Origin: DATLWN01 sp963764315
GTDB taxonomy: Bacteria > Pseudomonadota > Zetaproteobacteria > Mariprofundales > Mariprofundaceae
Direction of reading: 5' to 3'
Assembly: GCA_963764315.1 (NCBI GenBank)
Contig: CAVXSB010000006.1
Location: 186,001-250,000 of the forward strand
Length of the DNA stretch: 64,000 nucleotides
Under the pieces are notes generated by a model. The model did not search any database. It saw only the letters and a list, made by a program, of their open reading frames with translations, and was not told the origin of the DNA. Positions 26,328-33,313 of the stretch are shown here, piece by piece (position 1 is the first letter of the stretch; every line of letters begins with the position of its first letter). A program made the translations under genes and the position numbers.

Positions 26328-26474
26328 TCACCTCGATAGATGGCTCAGGAGATAGGCGATCACCAGGCAGGCAACGGCCAGGGCGATATAGAGCGGAAGC
26401 TGGGACTTCTCCTGCCGGCGGTTCCATTGCTGATCATGCTCATGATCCTGCAATGGGCTTTTTTTGTCAGGCAA
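26328..26474 (-). CDS. Small tail-anchored membrane protein (TTG start)
   Basis: A 48-residue open frame starting at TTG (26474), with a charged, histidine/glutamine-rich N-terminal half and one C-terminal membrane helix (LPLYIALAVACLVIAYLL) ending in SHLSR. GGGGAG lies about 7 nt before the TTG, the start overlaps the preceding stop by 8 nt and the stop lies 1 nt before the BON gene ATG. Tight packing and a neat topology support a real gene, although the same frame extends upstream without an ATG. The function is unknown. Confidence 0.5.
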   Translation of the reverse strand: MPDKKSPLQDHEHDQQWNRRQEKSQLPLYIALAVACLVIAYLLSHLSR

Positions 26475-27420
26475 GGTCGCTCCCCAGGCTTTCGAGCACC
26501 GAGGCAAACAGCAACGGCGCCAGGATCTCATCCGGGCCGGTGAAGCGGTAGGCGTTTCCGCCTGGCTGCGACAGGTGCCCGGCCAGGTTCGCGGTATGGG
26601 CACCATCCGCCTGGTCGATGACGGCGACGGTCAGCCTTGCGACCTCGTGGCCGAGGTTGCGGGCGGCATCCACGGCGTGCTGGAACACATGCGGCAGGAT
26701 GATGCTGGACGCGATGTTGATGAGCACGCCGCCGCTGGCCCCGGACAGCATCGAGGCGAGCAGCTTGAAATCCGTCATGCCGGCGGCGCCGAGCGATTCG
26801 CCATGGGCGGCCGGGTGCAGATTGAAGGCATCGGCACCGACAGCCGGGTGCACGGTGATGGGGATGTCGTGGCGGACGGCGGTGGCCAGCAGCGAATGAT
26901 CCAGGTGCTCGGCCTCCTCGGCCTCGAACAGCTTGCTGCCGACGCTGCGACCGATGCCCCATCCCTCGCGGGCGCCGAAGCCGATCGCCTCGTTGATCAG
27001 GCTGCCGGTTTCCTGGCTGATGCGCAGCACGCCGTCACCCGCTTCCTTGGGACGGCAGCGCACGGTGTGGCCGCTGAGTGCGATCTCGACGTCCTGCAGC
27101 AGGGCACCGCCGGTCAGGGCCATGCCGCTGATGACGCGCAGCTCCATCAGGCGGTTCAGCAGCGGGGACAGTCCCGTATCGATGACATGGCCGCCGCAGC
27201 CGACAATGATCGGCTTGCCCTGGCGCTTGGCGGAGACGATGGCATCGCGCAGGCCGAACAGGTCGCGCACGGCACCGAGGTTGGGCAACGAGCACAGGAA
27301 CTCGGCAAAGCGGTCGCCCTGCCGGTAGGGGGCGCCGAAATCCTGTTCGTCGCTGTCCGACTTGCGTTTGGCCAGCGGTACCGTGGAGAGCTTGTCGAAG
27401 GCTAGGGGGGGGATGCTCAT
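26467..27420 (-). CDS. Uncharacterised deoxyhypusine-synthase-like protein in heptose cluster
   Basis: A 317-residue cytoplasmic protein that I cannot name. PIIVGCGGHVIDTGLSPLL, GGALLQDVEIALSGHT and LLATAVRHDIPITVHPAVG resemble the order of conserved segments in the deoxyhypusine synthase superfamily (the Asp/Glu-rich GGAxxxDxExAxxGxT stretch and the nIPvxxPa stretch), but the catalytic-lysine region of true deoxyhypusine synthases is not evident. A Rossmann-like NAD-binding role is plausible. It overlaps the gmhA stop by 4 nt (ATGA) and precedes the small membrane protein, BON and rfaE2 genes, so an envelope-sugar link is inferred only from context. Confidence 0.6.
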   Translation of the reverse strand: MSIPPLAFDKLSTVPLAKRKSDSDEQDFGAPYRQGDRFAEFLCSLPNLGAVRDLFGLRDAIVSAKRQGKPIIVGCGGHVIDTGLSPLLNRLMELRVISGMALTGGALLQDVEIALSGHTVRCRPKEAGDGVLRISQETGSLINEAIGFGAREGWGIGRSVGSKLFEAEEAEHLDHSLLATAVRHDIPITVHPAVGADAFNLHPAAHGESLGAAGMTDFKLLASMLSGASGGVLINIASSIILPHVFQHAVDAARNLGHEVARLTVAVIDQADGAHTANLAGHLSQPGGNAYRFTGPDEILAPLLFASVLESLGSDLA

Positions 27421-28001
27421 GACTTGACTCCAAACAGGGTGTCGTCGATCAGGGTGCAGATCAGATGCAGGCAGGTGATATGCATCTCCTGAACGCGCGG
27501 GGTCGACGGGTGGGCGATGTTCAGGTGCAGTTCGGGTTTGGCGATGCGCCCGAGCGCGCCGCCGTCGCGGCCGGTCAGGGCGACCACCGCCATGCCCAGG
27601 CGGCCCGCCTCTTCGGCCGCGGCCAGCACATTGCGGGAATTGCCGCTGGTCGAGATCGCCAGCAGCACATCGCCGGGCCGACCCAGCGCCTGCACCTGGC
27701 GGGAGAAGATGGCATCGAAGGCATAGTCGTTGCCGATACTGGTGATGACCGAGGCGTCGTGGGTCAGGGCCACGGCGGCCAGCCCCGGCCGGTCGCGCTC
27801 GAAGCGGTTGACCAGCTCGCCGGCGAAATGCTGGGCATCGGCCGCCGATCCGCCGTTGCCGCAGGCCAGGATCTTGCCGCCGCGCTTCAAGGCCTCGCTC
27901 ATGCATGCGGCTGCCTGTTCGATCAGGGGGGGCAGCGTTTCCCGGCATTGCTGTCGCAGCTGAACGCCTTCGTCCAGGGCCCGAACTATCGTCTCGTTCA
28001 T
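27417..28001 (-). CDS. gmhA: Phosphoheptose isomerase GmhA (SIS domain)
   Basis: A 194-residue SIS-domain protein. ILACGNGGSAADAQHFAGELVNRF is the conserved sugar-phosphate loop, TSIGNDYAFDAIFSRQVQALG and ISTSGNSRNVL follow. It converts sedoheptulose 7-phosphate into D-glycero-D-manno-heptose 7-phosphate. The related DiaA lacks this activity and lies in the same neighbourhood in E. coli, so DiaA is the main alternative; the histidine and glutamate residues and rfaE2 linkage favour GmhA. AGAGGT precedes the ATG. yraN ends 9 nt upstream. Confidence 0.82.
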   Translation of the reverse strand: MNETIVRALDEGVQLRQQCRETLPPLIEQAAACMSEALKRGGKILACGNGGSAADAQHFAGELVNRFERDRPGLAAVALTHDASVITSIGNDYAFDAIFSRQVQALGRPGDVLLAISTSGNSRNVLAAAEEAGRLGMAVVALTGRDGGALGRIAKPELHLNIAHPSTPRVQEMHITCLHLICTLIDDTLFGVKS

Positions 28002-28009
28002 GCAGACCT

Positions 28010-28372
28010 CTATCGGAAAATATCCGGCATATGCTCGATGCGCGTAATCCCAAGGCCTCCCAGGCCAGAAGATGGGGACAGGATGATCAAATCGAATCGG
28101 CATTGCAATGCCGCCAACTCCGGCCGGCCGGCCAGCCAGGCGCTGGCCGCAGCCTGCAGGCGGCGGCATTTGTCCGGGGTCATGGCCAAGAGGCTGGCCT
28201 CGCGCCGGCTGTGGTTCTTGACCTCGACGAAGGCGAGCAGATCGTCACGGCGGGCGACGATGTCCAGCTCGCCGCTGGCGGCCCGCACATTGCGGGCGAG
28301 GATCGTGTACCCGCGGCGGGCAAGGTAGCGCGCTGCGCGCTCCTCGCCCTGACGTCCGCGGGCCGTACTCAT
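28010..28372 (-). CDS. yraN: YraN family (UPF0102) nuclease-like protein
   Basis: A 120-residue protein of the UPF0102 family with a restriction-endonuclease-like core: GEERAARYLARRGY, then GELDIVARRDDLLAFVEVKNHS, which holds the acidic D-ExK residues. Its biochemical role is not settled. The ATG overlaps the rsmI stop by 4 nt, the same rsmI-yraN pairing found across bacteria. Confidence 0.93.
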   Translation of the reverse strand: MSTARGRQGEERAARYLARRGYTILARNVRAASGELDIVARRDDLLAFVEVKNHSRREASLLAMTPDKCRRLQAAASAWLAGRPELAALQCRFDLIILSPSSGLGGLGITRIEHMPDIFR

Positions 28373-29229
28373 GCCGGGGGCTCGGCCAGCAGCCGGTAGA
28401 CCCGGGATTTGGGCACGTCCAGTTCCTTGGCTACGGCCTTGGCGCGGGCGCTCGGTGGCAGCGCCTGCATGTCCGGGGCCTGCAGGCGGGCAAGGATGGC
28501 GGTATCGTCGGCCACCTGGCTCGATGGCGGGGCGGGGCCGGTGATGAGCACGATCTCGCCGCGCGGCGGCTGCTGTTCGAAATGGGCGATGGCATCATGA
28601 AGGCTGCCGCAGAAGATCTCCTCGAACAGCTTGGTCAGTTCACGCGCCACGCAGATCTCCTGTTCCGGTTCTACGCAGGCATGCAATTCCCGCAGAGTGC
28701 CCAGCAGGCGGTGCGGGGATTCGAGCATCACATGCGTATGCTCGGCATTGGCGATCTGGCGCAGCACGGCCTCCCGCTTGGTACCGCTGCGCGGCAGAAA
28801 GCCCAGGAAGGTGAAACGGTCGGTCGGCAGGCCGGCGGCGGACAGGGCGACGATGGGGCTGCACGCACCGGGGATCGGGGTAACGCGGATGCCGGCCTGG
28901 CGCAGGGTGCGCACGATGCGGAAGCCCGGATCGCTGATCAGGGGCGTGCCGGCGTCCGAAATCAGGGCGATGTCCTGCCCCTGGCGCAGGCGTGCCAGCA
29001 ATTGGCCGGCGAGCTCCGCCTCATTGTGTTCGTGGCAGGCGAACATCGGCGTGGCGATGCCGTAATGGCTGAGCAGGCGGGCGCTGTTGCGCGTATCCTC
29101 GGCGGCGATGGCGTCGGCCTGCTTCAGTATCTCCACGGCCCGGTAGCTGATATCCGCGAGATTACCGATCGGGGTGGCGACGACGAACAGTTGGCCGGTG
29201 CCGGTGTTGCGATTAGGCTGCGATTCCAT
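28369..29229 (-). CDS. rsmI: 16S rRNA 2'-O-ribose C1402 methyltransferase RsmI
   Basis: A 286-residue tetrapyrrole-methylase-fold enzyme. LFVVATPIGNLADISYRA opens the SAM-binding fold, AAEDTRNSARLL, LISDAGTPLISDPG and PIPGACSPIVALSAAGLP are family signatures, and the C-terminal extension (about 235-286) is the HTH_53-type domain. It methylates C1402 of 16S rRNA. Its ATG is formed by the same CATG as the start of the divergent lpoA, so the upstream region is fully shared. Confidence 0.95.
   Translation of the reverse strand: MESQPNRNTGTGQLFVVATPIGNLADISYRAVEILKQADAIAAEDTRNSARLLSHYGIATPMFACHEHNEAELAGQLLARLRQGQDIALISDAGTPLISDPGFRIVRTLRQAGIRVTPIPGACSPIVALSAAGLPTDRFTFLGFLPRSGTKREAVLRQIANAEHTHVMLESPHRLLGTLRELHACVEPEQEICVARELTKLFEEIFCGSLHDAIAHFEQQPPRGEIVLITGPAPPSSQVADDTAILARLQAPDMQALPPSARAKAVAKELDVPKSRVYRLLAEPPA
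29191..29219 (+). promoter_or_regulatory. Putative lpoA promoter inside rsmI
   Basis: TTGGCC (29191-29196), a 17-nt spacer and TAGGCT (29214-29219), ending 8 nt before the lpoA ATG. It lies inside the first codons of rsmI. Confidence 0.35.
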
Positions 29230-31159
29230 GCTTCAAGTACGTTATCCGCGTCGTCCTGCCCGCGCAACGCTATTGCTGTTGGGCGCCGTATTTTCTCTGC
29301 TGCTCGCGGCCTGTGCCCCGAAGAAACCGGTGTCCCTGGTGCCGAGGCCGGGAGTACAGCAGCTGGCATCGGCGCCGCAGATTTCTGCCGAGATCCGGGT
29401 CCAGATGCATCGGGCGCGTATCGATGGCGACGTGCCCGGCGCCCTGCAGGCGCTGGCGCAGATGGCAGCCTCGGCGCCGGCTCCGCTGGCCGAGGAGGCT
29501 GCCTTCCGCCGCGTGCAACTGATGCTCGAGAACAATATGCCGGACAGCGATGCGGCAGCTGCGCAGGTGCTGGCCCAGTATCCCAAGGGGGCGCTGGTGC
29601 CCTATGCGCATTTCTGGCTTTCCGGCTGGCGCCTGAATCAGACCGGCGATGTCGCCGGCGCCCTCGGTGAGCTCGACCAGGTGCTGGAGAGCCCCAGGCT
29701 GACGCGCGAGCTGCTGGCGCGTGCCCTGGCCACCGGCGCGCCACTGGCCCACCGCGCCCTGGAATGGGACAGTGTGCGCTGGTTCTTCGCCGCCGCCCAT
29801 GCCGATTCCGCCCGGCGAAACGACTGGCTGCGCGATGCCGCCAATCGCGCCTCCATGACGAGCATCCAGCGCCTGCGCAGCGAGGGTCTGATCGACGCCA
29901 GCAATGCCACGACCTTCTATACGGCGGCCGCCCGTATCCGCCTGATGGCCGGCAAGATGGATGAGGTGGCGGCGATCGCCAAGATGCTGGGCCAGGACGC
30001 GCCGGGCTCCGACGCCTATGCGGAGGTGCAGGGCTGGGCTGCGGGGCAGACCCGCCCGGCGACCATCGGCATTCTGCTGCCGCTGACCGGGCCATATGCC
30101 CAGTATGGGCGGGACGCGCTGCGCGGCATCCGCCTGGCCTACGCCTCGCTCGATTACCGCCGGAATGTGGCCCTGGTCATCGAGGATACCGGCTCCGATC
30201 CCGACGCGTGCGTGCAGGCCTACCATCGCCTGCTGAGCGACGGCGCGGACATCGTTATCGGCCCGCTCTTGACCAAGGATACTGCGGCGCTGTTGCCGGA
30301 GCTGACCGGGGCCATACCGGTGCTGGCGCTCAGCAGCGCCCCGGCGCATGCGAACCTGCAGGGTCGGGGGGTATACATCCACAGCTTCTCCCTGCGCATG
30401 CAGGCGCGTTTCCTGGCGGGATATGCGGCCAGCCAGGGGGCCAGACGCATGGTCATCATCCAGGGCAACCAGCCCGATGAGATGGCCGAGGCCGACAGCT
30501 TCGCCTCGGCCATCGTATCGTCCGGTGGCACGGTCGAGGACACGGTAACCCTGCCCGACGACGGGGTGGATTACCGGCGCGCCCTGTTCCGCATGCGCGA
30601 GGACACCGACGATATGCAGCTATTGGCCGACCTCGACCGGGATCTGGACCTGCTCACCCCCGACCAGGATATCGCCATCCGCATGCCGATGACCTTCGAC
30701 GGCATCTACCTGGCCATGGACGGCAAGCATGTGGCGCTGCTGGCCGGCCAGCTGGCCTATGTCGGTGTCATCGGCGTGCCGCTGTACGGCAGCAGCCGTT
30801 GGGACGACGGCCACCTGCTGGACGACCGCGGCCGCTATCTTTCCAGCTCGCGCTTCGTCGATATCCAGTTCCCGGACGGCGATACGCCGGCCATGCAGGA
30901 GGCCAAGGATGCCTACCGCGTGGCCTGGGGCGGGGATACGCCGGTGCCGCTGGTCGGCATCGCCTATGACACGCTGCGCATCGCCGCCGTCATCACCAGT
31001 CGCCTGGGCCTGAAGGGGCACGATGCGGTGAAGGGGCTACAAAGCCCCGAGGGCTTTCCCGGCCTGACCGGGCATGTACGCTTCGAGCCCGACGGCATCG
31101 GCGACAAGACGCTCGATCTGTTTACGGTCCAGGGCGGGCAGGCGGTGCCCGCCAACTAG
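29228..31159 (+). CDS. lpoA: LpoA-like outer-membrane lipoprotein activator of PBP1A
   Basis: A 643-residue protein: lipoprotein signal peptide with lipobox LAAC (cysteine near residue 29), an N-terminal TPR-like helical domain (about 45-265), and a C-terminal periplasmic-binding-protein-like domain (about 278-640) starting TIGILLPLTGPYAQYGRDALRG. This is the two-domain LpoA layout. LpoA spans the periplasm and stimulates the transpeptidase of PBP1A. The ATG at 29228 is chosen because it puts the signal peptide at the N-terminus; more codons are open upstream inside rsmI. The adjoining rsmI-yraN order is as in E. coli. Confidence 0.9.
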   Translation: MLQVRYPRRPARATLLLLGAVFSLLLAACAPKKPVSLVPRPGVQQLASAPQISAEIRVQMHRARIDGDVPGALQALAQMAASAPAPLAEEAAFRRVQLMLENNMPDSDAAAAQVLAQYPKGALVPYAHFWLSGWRLNQTGDVAGALGELDQVLESPRLTRELLARALATGAPLAHRALEWDSVRWFFAAAHADSARRNDWLRDAANRASMTSIQRLRSEGLIDASNATTFYTAAARIRLMAGKMDEVAAIAKMLGQDAPGSDAYAEVQGWAAGQTRPATIGILLPLTGPYAQYGRDALRGIRLAYASLDYRRNVALVIEDTGSDPDACVQAYHRLLSDGADIVIGPLLTKDTAALLPELTGAIPVLALSSAPAHANLQGRGVYIHSFSLRMQARFLAGYAASQGARRMVIIQGNQPDEMAEADSFASAIVSSGGTVEDTVTLPDDGVDYRRALFRMREDTDDMQLLADLDRDLDLLTPDQDIAIRMPMTFDGIYLAMDGKHVALLAGQLAYVGVIGVPLYGSSRWDDGHLLDDRGRYLSSSRFVDIQFPDGDTPAMQEAKDAYRVAWGGDTPVPLVGIAYDTLRIAAVITSRLGLKGHDAVKGLQSPEGFPGLTGHVRFEPDGIGDKTLDLFTVQGGQAVPAN

Positions 31160-31230
31160 GCCCGTTCCGTCCTGCGGCGCTATCGTTCGCTCGCGTGCAA
31201 CAAGCACGCCATCGCTCACGAAGCCTTGCA

Positions 31231-31276
31231 GGCCAAAAGGGGTCGTGCCGGTGCCATCGAAATGCGTGAGCCGGCC
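31231..31276. repeat. Intergenic repeat, copy C
   Basis: A GGCC-bounded stretch of 46 bp in the lpoA-sulP convergent gap that ends in CGAAATGCGTGAGCCGGCC, close to the end of copy B read on its reverse strand. A separate small hairpin GCGTGC-AACAA-GCACGC lies at 31193-31209. Confidence 0.35.
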
Positions 31277-31278
31277 AT

Positions 31279-32817
31279 CTAGGCCAGGCGGTCGTCCGCC
31301 ACGTGGTAGTGCGGATCCTCCGAGATATTGACCTCGACCAGATCCCCGGCGCGCACCAGCAGCTGCCGGCACTCATTGGACTGAGGTGGCGCAGGTGCAG
31401 CTGTTTGCCGGCCTTCGCGTATCGTCGGCCAGACGTGTCGATGGCCTCGATCGCCGAATGATCCGCGACCCGCGAGTGGGCGAAGTCGACCACCACCTGG
31501 CTTCGGATCTCCGCCGGATCGAAGAGCTCTGCGAAACGGTGCACCGAGGCGAAGAAGATCGGGCCGTGCACTTCGTAGACCTTGGCCCCGGCATCGCTGA
31601 TGGAGGTGACGACATAGACATGGCGCGCCTGTTTCCAGGCGAATACCAGGGCGGAGACGATGACGCCGACGGTGACGGCCACGGCCAGGTCGGTGGCGAC
31701 GGTGACGACGGCCACCAGGATGCCGACGAGGGCATCCTCGGGCGGGATGCTGCCGAGCAGGCGGAAGCTGCCCCATTCGAAGGTGCCGAGCACGACCATG
31801 AACATGACGCCGACCAGGGCGGCCAGCGGGATTCTCTCGATCAGCGGCGAGGCGAACAGGATGAAGCTCAGCAGGAACAGGGCGGCGGCGATGCCGGAGA
31901 GATTGCGCCTGCCGCCGGTGGTGACGTTGATCATGCTCTGGCCGATCATGGCGCAGCCGCCCATGCCGCCGAAGAAGCCGGTGACGACGTTGGCCGAGCC
32001 CCTGGCCGATGCAGGCGCGGTTGCGGCTGGCCGCGGGTCTCGGTCATCTCGTCGATGAGGTTCAAGCGTCAGCAGCGATTCGATCAGGCCGATGCCGGCG
32101 AGGATCACGGCTGTAGGGGAAAATGATCTCAGCGTGTGCCAGGTCCAGCGGCACGTTCGGGATATGGAACGGCGGCAGTCCGCCGCTTGATGGAGGCGAG
32201 GTCGCCCACGGTCTTGGTATCGATGCCACCGAAGATGACCAGCAGCGGAGACCACGGCGATGGCCGCCAGCGCTGGACGGGACCGCGCGTGGTCAGTTTG
32301 GGCAGCAGATAGATGATCGCCATGGTCAGCGCGATCAGGCCGAGCATGGTGTACAGCGGCGCGCCGCTGCATCCAGGCCGTGTGCCGTCCGGCGGGTGAC
32401 CTTGAAGTGGCCGAGCTGCGCCAGGAAGATCACGATGGCCAGACCGTTGACGAAGCCCAGCATCACCGGATGCGGCACCATGCGGATGAATTTGCCGAAC
32501 TTCAGCAGGCCGAACAGCATCTGCAGCACGCCCATCAGCACCACCGTGGCGAACAGGTATTCCACGCCGTGCTGCACCACCAGCGCCACCATCACCACCG
32601 CCAGCGAGCCGGTCGCACCGGAGATCATGCCCGGGCGGCCGCCGACCAGCGAGGTGATCAGGCTGACCATGAAGGCGGCATACAGCCCGACCAGCGGCTG
32701 GACGCCGGCGACGAAGGCGAAGGCGACCGCCTCCGGCACCAGCGCCAGGGCCACGGTCAGCCCGGAAAGAATGTCGTCCTTGGCACGGGCGGCGTGCGCA
32801 TGGTAAAGCTCGAACAA
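31279..32817 (-). pseudogene. SulP-family anion transporter with STAS domain, many frameshifts
   Basis: Pieces of one SulP permease lie in order across all three minus frames: the start VALALVPEAVAFAFVAGVQP, then HPVMLGFVNGLAIVIFLAQL, GGIDTKTVGDLASIK, NVVTGFFGGMGGCAMIGQS, ASPLIERIPLAALVGVMFM and a C-terminal STAS domain (VVDFAHSRVADHSAIEAID) ending HYHVADDRLA. Breaks fall near 32375, 32270, 32190, 32115, 32060, 32000, 31425-31432 and 31380. An intact gene would encode about 512 residues and move sulfate, bicarbonate or similar anions. The start is a TTG with AGGAGC 8 nt upstream. The residues between breaks are well conserved, so either the sequence is poor here or decay is recent. Confidence 0.75.
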
Positions 32818-32874
32818 GGGGAAGCTCCTGGACCTTGGAAAGGGCCGCGCACTCTAGCCACCCCTCTCCCGATC

Positions 32875-33214
32875 TCAACCTTGCACGGAATCCGAGAAAA
32901 ACACCGCCAGCCAGATGGTGTCGGTATTCTGCCGCCGTCCAGGCCACGCGGTGGCGTCGGTGGGACGGGATATGCAGGTGGTCGCCGGGCCTCAGGGTGC
33001 GGGCCTCCGCCTCATCCTCGAATCGCAGGCCGGCTTCGCCTTTCAGCAGCAGCACCCATTCATCCTCGGCCTGGTCGTACCAGAAGCCCTTGGGCGAGCC
33101 ATGTCCACGGGAGACGATGCGTTCGATGCGCAGGCCCGGTCGGCTGAGCAGGATTTCGATGAGCTCGTCCGGCAGGGATGCCGGGATGCCGTCGAACAGA
33201 TTCCGGATTGGCAT
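32875..33214 (-). CDS. Cupin-domain protein, one frameshift near the C-terminus
   Basis: About 112 residues forming a single cupin barrel: the metal-binding region GHGSPKGFWYDQAEDEWVLLLKGEAGLRFED and the second motif RPGDHLHIPSHRRHRVAWT. The last 20 codons read correctly (DTIWLAVFFSDSVQG) only after skipping one base near 32926; the total length of 340 bases fits exactly one extra base. Members of this small cupin group are of unknown function and probably bind a metal. AGGAA precedes the ATG. The divergent neighbour encodes the heme-sensing diguanylate cyclase. Confidence 0.7.
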
Positions 33215-33313
33215 GGTTCCTGCAGGGTAGCGTGAGACGGGCAGATGGCCAGCCCGGTCGGACGCTGGCATGGGGAGGCATGGGTGGGGAAACAAGGGGA
33301 GAGGGACGGTAGC

